From positions 620,001-684,000 of the forward strand of contig NZ_QGNA01000004.1 of assembly GCF_003173615.1 (NCBI RefSeq): DNA of 64,000 nucleotides. Direction: 5' to 3'. Positions 8,320-17,612 of the stretch are shown one piece after another. The stretch is from Falsiroseomonas bella (GTDB taxonomy: Bacteria; Pseudomonadota; Alphaproteobacteria; Acetobacterales; Acetobacteraceae). Numbering within the stretch: position 1 is the first letter of the stretch; each line of letters opens with the position of its first letter. The notes beneath the pieces are model-generated. The model was not told the DNA's origin, searched no databases, and saw only the letters and a program-made list of their open reading frames with translations. A program made the position numbers and the translations under genes.

Positions 8320-10191
8320 ATGGGGGTAGTCGTGTTCGACGCAGTCCAGCTTGAAGGCCACGGCCAGGTCCGGATCGACCGCTCGCGCGACGCGCTGCTG
8401 ACCGATTTCGGCAAGGCGACGCTCGACGACCGCTACCTGCTGCCCGGCGAATCCTATCAGGACCTCTTCGCGCGGGTGGCCAGCGCCTATGGCGACGACG
8501 CGGCGCATGCGCAGCGGATCTACGACTACATCTCGCGGCTCTGGTTCATGCCGGCGACGCCCGTGCTGTCCAACGGCGGGACGACGCGCGGGCTGCCGAT
8601 CTCCTGCTTCCTGAACGAGGCGTCCGACAGCCTGGAGGGCATCGTCGGCCTCTGGAACGAGAATGTCTGGCTGGCGGCCAAGGGCGGCGGCATCGGCAGC
8701 TACTGGGGCAATCTGCGCGGCATCGGCGAGAAGGTCGGGCGCAACGGCAAGACCTCCGGCGTCATTCCCTTCATCCGCGTGATGGACAGCCTCACGCTGG
8801 CGATCAGCCAGGGGTCGCTCCGCCGCGGCTCGGCCGCCTGCTACCTGCCGGTGAACCACCCGGAGATCGAGGAATTTTTGGAGATGCGCCGCCCGACCGG
8901 CGGCGACCCGAACCGTAAGGCGCTGAACCTGCACCACGGCATCCTCATCCCCGATGCCTTTATGCGCGCGGTCGAGAACGACGAGGAATGGGCGCTGGTC
9001 TCGCCGAAGGACGGCGCGCTGGTCAGGAAGGTCTCCGCCCGTAGCATCTGGATCCGCATCCTGACCGCGCGGATCGAGACCGGCGAGCCGTACATCATCT
9101 ATTCCGACCATGTGAGCCGCGCGCAGCCCGCGCATCACAAGCTGGCCGGGCTGGCGGTGAAGACCTCCAACCTCTGCTCCGAGATCACGCTGCCGACGGG
9201 CATCGACCAGCACGGGATGGAGCGCACCGCGGTGTGCTGCCTGTCCTCGCTCAACTGCGAGACCTGGTTCGAGTGGCACAAGGACCCGCAGTTCATCCCG
9301 GACGTGATGCGCTTCCTGGACAACGTGCTGCAGAGCTTCATCGACACCGCGCCGGATTCGATGGCACGCGCCCGCTACAGCGCGATGCGCGAGCGTAGCG
9401 TCGGGCTCGGCGTGATGGGCTTCCACAGCTTCCTGCAGTCGCTGAACGTGCCCTTCGAGAGCGTGGTCGCGAAGAGCTGGAACAAGCGGATGTTCAAGCA
9501 CATCCGCGAAGCCGCCGACCGCGCCTCCCGCGAGCTGGCGCTGGAGCGCGGGCCGTGCCCCGACGCCGCCGAATACGACATCATGGAGCGCTTCTCCCAC
9601 AAGATCGCGATCGCGCCGACGGCGTCCATCTCGATCATCTGCGGCGGCGCGAGCCCGGGCATCGAGCCGATCGCGGCCAATGTCTACAATCACAAGACGC
9701 TGTCCGGCAGCTACATCGTGCGCAACCCGTACCTGAAGAAGGTGCTGGCGAAGCACGGGCGCGACGACGAGGAGACCTGGACGACGATCACGGTGCGCAA
9801 GGGCAGCGTGCAGCACCTCGACTTCCTGGACGAGCAGGAGAAGGCCACCTTCAAGACCGCCTTCGAGCTCGACCAGCGCTGGGTGGTGGAGCACGCGGCG
9901 GACCGCACGCCCTTCATCTGCCAGTCGCAGTCGGTGAACCTCTTCCTGCCGGCCAATGTCCACAAGCGGGACCTGCACCAGATCCATGTCATGGCGTGGA
10001 AGAAGGGCGTGAAGTCGCTCTACTACTGCCGCTCGCTCTCGATCCAGCGCGCGGACGCGATCAGCGAGAAGGTGGTCGGCCAGTCCGACGTGATGGCGGC
10101 GCACAAGGAGGATGGCGGGCAGCCCTCGCTCAACCTCGTCACGCCGGCGACGAACACCACGAACTACGAGGAGTGCCTCGCGTGCCAGTGA
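8320..10191 (+). CDS. nrdA: Ribonucleoside-diphosphate reductase, large (alpha) subunit, short class I form
   Basis: A 623-aa alpha subunit that reduces ribonucleotides with a radical delivered by NrdB. The active-site triad is in NLCSEI (Asn284, Cys286, Glu288, equivalent to E. coli N437/C439/E441). The redox cysteine is in LPISCFLNE and its partner in AVCCLSSLN. The C-terminal cysteine pair is CLACQ, the tail that re-reduces the site. The usual N-terminal ATP-cone of about 90 residues is absent, so dATP overall inhibition through a cone is unlikely. The ATG at 8320 was preferred over a GTG at 8233 because the latter falls within the NrdR-like boxes. Confidence 0.95.
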   Translation: MGVVVFDAVQLEGHGQVRIDRSRDALLTDFGKATLDDRYLLPGESYQDLFARVASAYGDDAAHAQRIYDYISRLWFMPATPVLSNGGTTRGLPISCFLNEASDSLEGIVGLWNENVWLAAKGGGIGSYWGNLRGIGEKVGRNGKTSGVIPFIRVMDSLTLAISQGSLRRGSAACYLPVNHPEIEEFLEMRRPTGGDPNRKALNLHHGILIPDAFMRAVENDEEWALVSPKDGALVRKVSARSIWIRILTARIETGEPYIIYSDHVSRAQPAHHKLAGLAVKTSNLCSEITLPTGIDQHGMERTAVCCLSSLNCETWFEWHKDPQFIPDVMRFLDNVLQSFIDTAPDSMARARYSAMRERSVGLGVMGFHSFLQSLNVPFESVVAKSWNKRMFKHIREAADRASRELALERGPCPDAAEYDIMERFSHKIAIAPTASISIICGGASPGIEPIAANVYNHKTLSGSYIVRNPYLKKVLAKHGRDDEETWTTITVRKGSVQHLDFLDEQEKATFKTAFELDQRWVVEHAADRTPFICQSQSVNLFLPANVHKRDLHQIHVMAWKKGVKSLYYCRSLSIQRADAISEKVVGQSDVMAAHKEDGGQPSLNLVTPATNTTNYEECLACQ

Positions 10192-10382
10192 CCCAGACCG
10201 CGGCGCATCCCGATGCGATGCGCCTGGCCGTGCGGCGCGCGCATGTCTCGCGCCAGCTCGACCTGATGATCGACGAGCGCGGGCCGGTGGAGCAGGTGAA
10301 GCGCCTGATCGCCGACCTCGACTCCATCTCCGCCGATTTGTCCCGAGTGCTGCGCGAGGGCGATATCGAAAGCTCACGTTAA
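10182..10382 (+). CDS. Small hypothetical protein coupled to nrdA
   Basis: A 66-aa protein starting at a GTG that overlaps the end of nrdA by ten bases, with GAGGAG seven bases upstream. A second GTG at 10188 would give a GTGA overlap. The peptide is predicted mostly helical (AMRLAVRRAHVSRQLDLMIDERG, then VEQVKRLIADLDSISADL), with no cysteine or membrane segment. Its placement directly after nrdA suggests a role with the reductase, but I know no function. The coding reading is supported by the overlap and ribosome site rather than by homology. Confidence 0.6.
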   Translation: MPVTQTAAHPDAMRLAVRRAHVSRQLDLMIDERGPVEQVKRLIADLDSISADLSRVLREGDIESSR

Positions 10383-10436
10383 GGGCCTTCTAGTTTCTCG
10401 GACAAGTCACCTAGCAGGCGTAAGGAGTGCCAAGCC

Positions 10437-11432
10437 GTGGCGACGACGACGCCCAAGGGCGGTCCAGTTTCCGCAAAGACGATCAAGGCGCTGCCGCCGA
10501 AGCTCTCGGTGAGGGGAAGCCAGCCGACTGCCCAGCAGGGAATGCTCATTCCGCTGGCCGAAGTGGAATTCCAGGGCATCGGAATGGGCGTCCTCTCTGA
10601 CGGGACGCCCTATTTGAACCAGCGTGGCTTGGCAGCCCTTTGCGGCGTGCAGAACGCCCATATCGGCACGATCAGCAGCCAGTGGGATGAACCTGAGCAG
10701 AAGCCCCGCATCAAGGCCATCAGGGACATCTTCACTAACGGGGGACACGTGCTCCCGCAGTCGCCGCACGTTGAGATAACGCATGCGGGTCGAACTCACT
10801 ACTGTTATCCAGCCGAAGTTTGCTTGGCGATTTTGGAGTACTACGCATTCGACGCTGGCTCGAACACTCAGAAGGAGGCGCTGGACAATTTCCGGCGGCT
10901 GGCCGGTTCCAAGCTCCGCGAACTGATCTATCGGGAGGTTGGGTACAATCCGAGTGGCGGGGCGTCCGAGCGCTTCAAAAGGTGGCACGATCGAATCGCG
11001 CTCAACTATCAATCCGCGCCAAAGGGATATTTCCACGTATTCAATGAGGCGCACACGATTATCTACGAGTTGATACTCGCTGGGGCTCAGATCGGCGAGA
11101 AGATCGTAGTTGATATCTCGATTGGCCAGCACTGGTCAAAATATTGGTGCGACCACGACCTCGATGCCGAGTACGGCGAGCGGCGCACTTACCCTCACCG
11201 CTACCCGGATGATCACCCGCAGGCTAAATCCAACCCGCAAGAGAGTTGGTGCTATCCCCTCGCAGCGCTTGGACGATTCCGGGAGTGGTTGAGCGATACT
11301 TACATCGATGGCGGCAAGTTCACTGGGTACCTCAAGCGCAAGGTTGCACAGGGCGAGATGCCGGCCGCCGTCGCGCAGTTGGCGATCAACACGCTCGTTC
11401 CGCCGCAGATTAGAGGACCAACGCCAAGCTGA
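10437..11432 (+). CDS. Probable BstA-like phage-defence (abortive infection) protein inserted between nrdA and nrdB
   Basis: A 331-aa soluble protein with a GTG start and AAGGAG nine bases upstream. The N-terminal part (about residues 35-150) has a DNA-binding look: GMGVLSDGTPYLNQRGLAALCGV, then YCYPAEVCLAILEYYAFDAGS. The rest contains YFHVFNEAHTIIYELI, VDISIGQHWSKYW, HRYPDDHPQAKSNPQESWCYP and a basic tail. From memory this pattern matches the BstA family, prophage-encoded proteins that abort infection by other phages and have a KilA-N-like N-terminus. I cannot confirm it by search. Base composition is visibly less GC-rich than the flanking nrd genes, and the gene splits the nrdAB operon, both pointing to acquisition. 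Confidence 0.6.
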   Translation: MATTTPKGGPVSAKTIKALPPKLSVRGSQPTAQQGMLIPLAEVEFQGIGMGVLSDGTPYLNQRGLAALCGVQNAHIGTISSQWDEPEQKPRIKAIRDIFTNGGHVLPQSPHVEITHAGRTHYCYPAEVCLAILEYYAFDAGSNTQKEALDNFRRLAGSKLRELIYREVGYNPSGGASERFKRWHDRIALNYQSAPKGYFHVFNEAHTIIYELILAGAQIGEKIVVDISIGQHWSKYWCDHDLDAEYGERRTYPHRYPDDHPQAKSNPQESWCYPLAALGRFREWLSDTYIDGGKFTGYLKRKVAQGEMPAAVAQLAINTLVPPQIRGPTPS

Positions 11433-11512
11433 ATTCAAACGGGGCGAATTACCCAGCTGGGTTGTAGGACCGCCCGCTTGGGGGATTAGCAAGGGGCAAG
11501 TCGTCGGAAATT

Positions 11513-11546
11513 GTATCTAGGTCCGCAATCGCGGTATCTAGCGATT
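11513..11546. repeat. Direct and inverted short repeats downstream of the BstA-like gene
   Basis: GTATCTAG occurs at 11513-11520 and again at 11534-11541, 21 bases apart (two helical turns). AATCGC at 11527-11532 and GCGATT at 11541-11546 form an inverted pair around the second copy. This looks like an operator-type arrangement or a relic of the inserted segment; no known regulator consensus fits. Confidence 0.45.
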
Positions 11547-11576
11547 ACGTTTGTCTTGATCCACGTTTGCCCGGGT

Positions 11577-11697
11577 CTTCGCATCGCAAGCTTTTTTTCG
11601 CTTGATGCTGCATTCGATGGTTCACGTTCTGCGTTGAATCGCTACTTTCCCCGCGTCGCGAGCCTAGGTCAGACTCGGCCCGCAAAGCGATGCGAAG
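11577..11697. repeat. 11-base inverted repeat upstream of nrdB
   Basis: CTTCGCATCGC at 11577-11587 is perfectly complementary to GCGATGCGAAG at 11687-11697, with 99 bases between. The pair sits in the low-GC 283-base gap (11433-11715) between the BstA-like gene and nrdB, which otherwise shows no ORF of coding character. It may be an end of the acquired segment or a long-range RNA stem in the nrdB leader. Confidence 0.5.
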
Positions 11698-11715
11698 CGA
11701 AAGGGAGCGCACTCA

Positions 11716-12783
11716 ATGCCGGATGATCATATCGCGTTGCAGGGGACTGCGGACGAGCTGCCCGTGAAGTTCGACTTGCTGACCGCAAACCCGGTGTACA
11801 AGCCCTTCCGCTATCCCTGGGCCTATGAGGCGTGGCTGCAGCAACAGCGCATCCACTGGCTGCCGGAGGAAGTGCCGCTGGCGGACGACGTGAAGGACTG
11901 GCAGAAGAACCTGACGCCGGCCGAGAAGAACCTGCTGACGCAGATCTTCCGCTTCTTCACCCAGGCCGATGTCGAGGTGAACAACTGCTACATGAAGCAC
12001 TACAGCCAGGTCTTCAAGCCGACTGAAGTGCTGATGATGATGTCGTCCTTCTCCAACACCGAGACGATCCACGTCGCGGCCTATTCGCATCTCCTCGACA
12101 CCATCGGAATGCCGGAAATCGAGTACACGGCCTTCCTGAAGTACAAGGAGATGAAGGACAAGTACGACTACATGCAGTCCTTCTCGGTCGAGAACAAGAC
12201 CGAGATCGCCAAGACGCTGGCCGCCTTCGGCGCCTTCACGGAAGGCCTCCAGCTCTTCGCCTCCTTCGCGATCCTCATGAACTTCCCGCGGTTCAACAAG
12301 ATGAAGGGCATGGGGCAGATCGTGTCCTGGAGCGTGCGCGACGAGACGCTGCACTGCCTCAGCGTGATCCGCCTGTTCCGCACCTTCGTGCAGGAAAACC
12401 CGGAGATCTGGACCGAGGAGCTGAAGCGCGACCTCTATCTCATCTGCTCCACCATCGTGGATCACGAGGACGCCTTCATCGACCTCGCCTTCGAGCTCGG
12501 CGGCGTGCAGGGCCTCGATGGCGCGCAGACCAAGCAGTACATCCGCTTCATCGCCGATCGCCGCCTGCAGCAGCTCGGGCTCGAGCCGCTCTACAAGATC
12601 GAGAAGAACCCGCTGCCCTGGCTCGACGAGATGCTGAACGCGGTGGAGCACACCAACTTCTTCGAGAACCGCGCCACCGAATACTCCCGCGCCTCCACGG
12701 CGGGGTCTTGGGAAGACGCCTTCGCCGACGCCACCTTCACCAGCGCGCAGCCCGAAGGCGACATCACCCTGGCGCGTCACTAG
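11716..12783 (+). CDS. nrdB: Ribonucleoside-diphosphate reductase, radical-generating (beta) subunit
   Basis: A 355-aa ferritin-fold subunit that makes the tyrosyl radical for NrdA. The motif NTETIHVAAYSHLL gives the iron ligands Glu116 and His119 and the radical Tyr123, aligning with E. coli E115/H118/Y122. The other ligands are in FTQADVEVNN, FTEGLQLFASF and VRDETLHCL. The presence of the tyrosine indicates the classic class Ia type rather than Ic. The ATG follows AAGGGAGCG. In the ancestral arrangement it probably followed the small ORF after nrdA directly. Confidence 0.96.
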   Translation: MPDDHIALQGTADELPVKFDLLTANPVYKPFRYPWAYEAWLQQQRIHWLPEEVPLADDVKDWQKNLTPAEKNLLTQIFRFFTQADVEVNNCYMKHYSQVFKPTEVLMMMSSFSNTETIHVAAYSHLLDTIGMPEIEYTAFLKYKEMKDKYDYMQSFSVENKTEIAKTLAAFGAFTEGLQLFASFAILMNFPRFNKMKGMGQIVSWSVRDETLHCLSVIRLFRTFVQENPEIWTEELKRDLYLICSTIVDHEDAFIDLAFELGGVQGLDGAQTKQYIRFIADRRLQQLGLEPLYKIEKNPLPWLDEMLNAVEHTNFFENRATEYSRASTAGSWEDAFADATFTSAQPEGDITLARH

Positions 12784-12792
12784 CCGCCTTTA

Positions 12793-12822
12793 CCCTCCCC
12801 CGCCGCGCGGGGGAGGGTTTTT
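12793..12822 (+). terminator. Rho-independent terminator of the nrd locus
   Basis: A ten-base-pair perfect stem (12793-12802 with 12808-12817) with a five-base loop CCGCG is followed by five T residues. It begins ten bases after the nrdB stop codon. Confidence 0.8.
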
Positions 12823-12828
12823 GGGGGC

Positions 12829-12846
12829 GCGCCGCCTAGGCGGCGC
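12829..12846. repeat. Perfect 18-base palindrome
   Basis: GCGCCGCCTAGGCGGCGC is exactly self-complementary and lies between the nrdB terminator and the cardiolipin synthase gene. It could be a second hairpin, an operator or a chance GC-rich palindrome. Confidence 0.5.
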
Positions 12847-12899
12847 CGATCCCGCGGCGCGACGTGCGCCCGCCCAGAATTCCTGCCACGCTGCCGCCC

Positions 12900-14330
<1,431 letters not shown>

Positions 14331-14402
14331 CCGGGCCGCTGCCGCGATCGAGCGCCGCCCGGGCAGGTGGACGGCCGCCCGGTGCCGGCCTATGTCCGGC
14401 CC

Positions 14403-15077
14403 ATGCTGCAAGCCGTTCGCATCCTGGCGATGGTCGTGCTCCTGCTGCTGGGCGGGCTCTGGGCTGCGGCCTGGCTTGGCCGGGGCGAGGGCGAGAGCAT
14501 CGGCAATTCCTTCGCGCGGCTCGCCGCGACGCTGCTCGGCGGGGACGCCGCGGCGCCCTCGGCCGGCGGCGTCCAGCTGCCGCAGGGCATGGTGCTCGGC
14601 GGGCCGTTCCGCCTGACCGACCATACCGGCCGGACGGTGACGGAGGCCGATTTCGCCGGGCGCTTCCTGCTGGTCTATTTCGGCTTCACCTATTGCCCGG
14701 ACGTCTGCCCGACGGAGCTCGGCATCGTCGCCGCCGCGATGGACGAACTGGGGGAGCAGGCGGCGCGGGTCACGCCGGTGCTGATCACCATCGACCCCGA
14801 GCGGGACACGCCCGCGGCGCTGGCCGACTATGTCTCGCGCTTCCATCCGGCGATGGTGGGCCTGACCGGCTCGCCCGAGCAGATCGCAGCCGCCGCCCGC
14901 GCCTATCGGGTCTTCTATGCCAAGGTGCAGCGGCCCGACATGACCGAATACACGATGGATCACTCCTCCTTCATCTACCTGGTGGGGCCGGATGGGCGAG
15001 TGCGGGCCTTGTTCCGGCCGCAGACCGCGCCGGAGGCGATCGCGGAGGCGGTGCGTGGCCAGCTTCGCGGCGCGTGA
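14403..15077 (+). CDS. SCO1/SenC-family protein
   Basis: A 224-aa membrane-anchored thioredoxin-fold protein. An N-terminal transmembrane helix (VRILAMVVLLLLGGLWAAAW) precedes a periplasmic domain with the copper-binding motif FGFTYCPDVCPTELG (CxxxC) and the conserved histidine in YTMDHSSFIYLVGPDG. SCO proteins deliver copper to, or reduce cysteines of, the CuA site of cytochrome oxidase. No oxidase genes adjoin it here. The ATG at 14403 gives a normal anchor; an upstream GTG would add twelve residues. Confidence 0.9.
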   Translation: MLQAVRILAMVVLLLLGGLWAAAWLGRGEGESIGNSFARLAATLLGGDAAAPSAGGVQLPQGMVLGGPFRLTDHTGRTVTEADFAGRFLLVYFGFTYCPDVCPTELGIVAAAMDELGEQAARVTPVLITIDPERDTPAALADYVSRFHPAMVGLTGSPEQIAAAARAYRVFYAKVQRPDMTEYTMDHSSFIYLVGPDGRVRALFRPQTAPEAIAEAVRGQLRGA

Positions 15078-15203
15078 GCCGGGCCCTTCGCGCCGGGCAG
15101 CCTCTTCCCGTCGGAGGGTTTCTGTGGGCGATCTCCACGACTATGATGTAAACTTGAAAGCCACGGCATCTGCAGGCCGGGGCCCAAGGGAGCAGCTTCG
15201 TTG

Positions 15204-15488
15204 ATGTCCGAAGAGGATCGGGACCCGCCGGGACGGGAAGCGGGGCGTTCCGCCGCAGGGCCGCCGCGGCATACGCGTCGCCTGTCCGACAAGATCCTGA
15301 TCGCGTTCCATCACGCATGCGACCAGGGCGACTACGAGGTGGCCGAGGAGCTGCTGCGCATCCTCGAGATGATGCTGACCCGTCGCCCCGTGGCGCCTGA
15401 CGTCAACCGGCGCAAGAACATGGAAAGCCTCGTCGCCGCGCATGAGCGGCTGTGGCTGCTGCGCCACCCGGACGCGAACGAGAAGTAG
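15204..15488 (+). CDS. Small conserved-looking hypothetical protein
   Basis: A 94-aa soluble protein I cannot name. A polar, arginine-rich start (residues 1-28) is followed by a helical core, DKILIAFHHACDQGDYEVAEELL then RILEMML, and MESLVAAHERLWLLRHPD near the end, which suggests a helical bundle or TPR-like hairpin. A TTG directly before the ATG (15201) is an alternative start with better spacing to GGGAG. It ends one base short of the convergent methyltransferase stop. TATGAT at 15142-15147 might be a -10 element, but no good -35 accompanies it. Confidence 0.65.
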   Translation: MSEEDRDPPGREAGRSAAGPPRHTRRLSDKILIAFHHACDQGDYEVAEELLRILEMMLTRRPVAPDVNRRKNMESLVAAHERLWLLRHPDANEK

Positions 15489-15489
15489 C

Positions 15490-16221
15490 TCAGCCGAGCT
15501 CCAGCGCCGCGCCGTCACGCAGGATGGCGGCGGTGGCCGGGCCATGCGCCGTGCCGTCATGCAGGGCGAGCCCGGCCAGCACGCGGTCTGGTCCCTTGCC
15601 GCCGCGCCGCGCCGCCAGGATCACGCGCTTCGCCGGCATGCCGGCCCGTGGCCAGAGCGGCATCAGCGCCGGGCTGCCGAATCCGGCATCCCCCATCGCG
15701 CGCAGGCCATCCGACAGGCGGGCGGCAGGCAGGATCAGCGTCGCGCTGCCGCGGTGCTGCACCGCCGCCGCCAGGCAGTCGGCCCAGGCGCCGAGCGGCG
15801 CCTCCGCATGGGTCGCAGCTCGCCGCAACGCGACCGGAGGCGGCGAGCCGGAGGGCCAGAAGGGCGGGTTGGCGAAGCCATGCGCCACGCGCGGCAGGAC
15901 GCGCCGCAGCCTGGGGTCCGCGATGTCGCCCTCGATCACCGTGACCCGGTCCGCGAGACCGTTCAGCGCGGCATTCTCGCGGGCCAGCGCAACGAGTTCG
16001 GGCTCGCGCTCCACCGCCGTCACGACGATCCCCGGCACCCGCGCGGCCAGGCAGAGGAAGGCGGCACCGCTGCCGCAGCCAAGCTCCAGCACCTGATCGC
16101 CGGATGCGGCCGGGACCGCCGCGGCGAGCAGCACCGCGTCATGCCCGGCGCGCAGCCCCTCGCGCGGCTGGCGCAGCAGCACCCGTCCGCCGAGCAGGCG
16201 GTCCTCGGTGACGCCCGTCAC
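15490..16221 (-). CDS. tRNA1(Val) (adenine-37-N6)-methyltransferase-like SAM enzyme
   Basis: A 243-aa class I methyltransferase. The SAM-binding motif is VLELGCGSGAAFLCLAARVPG, an acidic motif follows (VTAVEREPELVALA), and the catalytic NPPF sequence (FANPPFWPSG) marks N6-adenine methyltransferases of the TrmN6/YfiC group. The N-terminus TEDRLLGGRVLLRQPREGLRAGHDAVLLAA is typical of that group. It starts at a GTG overlapping the stop of the DUF2007 gene (GTGA). Substrate assignment to tRNA1(Val) is by family resemblance only. Confidence 0.82.
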   Translation of the reverse strand: MTGVTEDRLLGGRVLLRQPREGLRAGHDAVLLAAAVPAASGDQVLELGCGSGAAFLCLAARVPGIVVTAVEREPELVALARENAALNGLADRVTVIEGDIADPRLRRVLPRVAHGFANPPFWPSGSPPPVALRRAATHAEAPLGAWADCLAAAVQHRGSATLILPAARLSDGLRAMGDAGFGSPALMPLWPRAGMPAKRVILAARRGGKGPDRVLAGLALHDGTAHGPATAAILRDGAALELG

Positions 16222-16436
16222 GCCATGCCCTCGGTCTCGCCGGCCTCGCGCAGCACGCGCATGGCCTGCGCCGCTTCCTCCTCCGGCACGGCGAGGCGGC
16301 GGGGGAAAGCGCCGATGCCGCCCTCGATGGCGCTGATCGCGGCATCGAACACCACGGGGTTGCAGCCGGCGTCGCGCAGCAGCGCGACCAGGAAGGACAG
16401 CCGCACCGGATCGGTCGTGGCGAGCAGCACGCGCAT
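16218..16436 (-). CDS. DUF2007-family small protein
   Basis: A 72-aa protein starting MRVLLATTDPVRLSFLVALL with RDAGCNPVVFDAAISAIEGGIGAFPRRLAVPEEEAAQAMRVL. This is the compact ferredoxin-like DUF2007 layout, described as a putative signal-transducing or regulatory domain of unknown mechanism. It overlaps the TrmN6-like gene by four bases, a pairing that recurs in alphaproteobacteria. It is divergent from the polyprenyl synthase gene about 95 bases away. Confidence 0.8.
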   Translation of the reverse strand: MRVLLATTDPVRLSFLVALLRDAGCNPVVFDAAISAIEGGIGAFPRRLAVPEEEAAQAMRVLREAGETEGMA

Positions 16437-16530
16437 CGTCGCCCTCCCGGCGCATGGTTGCCACGGCGGCGGCGATGCTTGCCGCTTGCAGGGGCGGCGG
16501 CTAGGTTGCCGGCACCTGGAACGAGGTCAA

Positions 16531-17565
16531 GTGAGCGTGGATCTTCCGATGCCGGTGAGTGCCGAAGCCGCAGCGCCCGCCGCGGGCGAGGATGCGCTCG
16601 CGGCGTTGACGGCACTCGTCCGCGACGATCTCGAGGCCTGCAACCGCCTGATCGTCGAGCGGATGCAGAGCCAGGTGGCGCTGATCCCGCAGCTCGCCGC
16701 GCATATCGTGGCCGCCGGCGGCAAGCGCCTGCGTCCGCTGCTGACGCTCGCCGCCGCGCGCATGGCAGGCTATCGCGGCACGCGCCACGTCGCGCTCGCC
16801 GCCTGCGTCGAGTTCATCCACACCGCGACGCTGCTGCATGACGACGTGGTGGACGAAAGCGCGCTGCGCCGCGGCCAGGCCAGCGCGAACGCGCTGTTCG
16901 GCAACAAGCCCTCCGTGCTGGTCGGAGACTTCCTGTTTGCCCGCGCCTTCCAGCTGATGGTCACCGACGGCTCGCTCGAGGTGCTGCGCATCCTCTCGGA
17001 AGCCTCCGCCACCATCTCGGAAGGCGAGGTTCTGCAGCTGGTGATCCAGAACGACACGAGCAGCACCGAGGCACAATATCTCGCGGTGATCGAGGGAAAG
17101 ACCGCCGCACTGTTCGCCGCGGCGACCGAGGTCGGCGCAGTGGTCGCAGACTGCGGCGCCGAGGCGCAGGCCGCGCTCCGCGCCTATGGCCATAATCTCG
17201 GCGTGGCCTTCCAGCTGGTGGATGACGCGCTGGACTACTCGGCGGAGCAGGAACGGCTCGGCAAGACGGTCGGCGACGACTTCCGGGAGGGCAAGATCAC
17301 CCTGCCCGTGCTGCTCGCCTTCGCCCGCGGCACCGAGGAGGAGCGCGGCTTCTGGCGCCGCACGGTGGAGCAGCGCGAGCAGTCGGACGAAGATCTCTCC
17401 ATGGCGATCGCGCTGATGCAGAAGCACCGCGCCTTCGCCGACACGCTGGGGCGCGCGCGCGACTACGGCGCGAAGGCGCTCGCCGCGCTCGATCGCTTTG
17501 ACGACGGGGCGGAGAAGCGCGCCCTCGCCGACATCGTGGAATTCTGCATCAGCCGCGCACGGTAG
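16531..17565 (+). CDS. All-trans polyprenyl diphosphate synthase (octaprenyl/decaprenyl type)
   Basis: A protein of about 344 aa of the trans-isoprenyl diphosphate synthase fold, making the ubiquinone side chain from FPP and IPP. Both aspartate-rich motifs are present: LLHDDVVDE (first DDxxD) and LVDDALDY (second). The GGKRLRPLL and KTA motifs and the GKITLPVLLA segment are also present. The product chain length cannot be read directly; alphaproteobacteria usually make the C50 form. Starts at GTG 16531, GTG 16537 and ATG 16549 are all possible; GAGG lies at 16523-16526. Confidence 0.9.
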   Translation: MSVDLPMPVSAEAAAPAAGEDALAALTALVRDDLEACNRLIVERMQSQVALIPQLAAHIVAAGGKRLRPLLTLAAARMAGYRGTRHVALAACVEFIHTATLLHDDVVDESALRRGQASANALFGNKPSVLVGDFLFARAFQLMVTDGSLEVLRILSEASATISEGEVLQLVIQNDTSSTEAQYLAVIEGKTAALFAAATEVGAVVADCGAEAQAALRAYGHNLGVAFQLVDDALDYSAEQERLGKTVGDDFREGKITLPVLLAFARGTEEERGFWRRTVEQREQSDEDLSMAIALMQKHRAFADTLGRARDYGAKALAALDRFDDGAEKRALADIVEFCISRAR

Positions 17566-17579
17566 GTACGCGGGAACGG

Positions 17580-17602
17580 GGGAGGGACGGTGCGTCCCTC
17601 CC
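17580..17602. terminator. Hairpin between convergent genes
   Basis: GGGAGGGAC (17580-17588) pairs perfectly with GTCCCTCCC (17594-17602) around a five-base loop. It lies between the stops of the polyprenyl synthase and aminotransferase genes. No T-run follows on either strand, so its role as a bidirectional terminator is likely but not proven. Confidence 0.55.
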
Positions 17603-17612
17603 GCCTGCGCCG

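Noticed and set aside
8242-10377. 711-codon open frame antisense to nrdA
   Set aside because: It mirrors nrdA and the small ORF codon for codon, and its product is compositionally biased. It is a shadow of the real genes.
10383-11715. Possible complete insertion sequence or prophage around the BstA-like gene
   Set aside because: No transposase, integrase, terminal inverted repeats at both ends or flanking target duplication could be found by eye; only the single gene and short repeats on one side are present.
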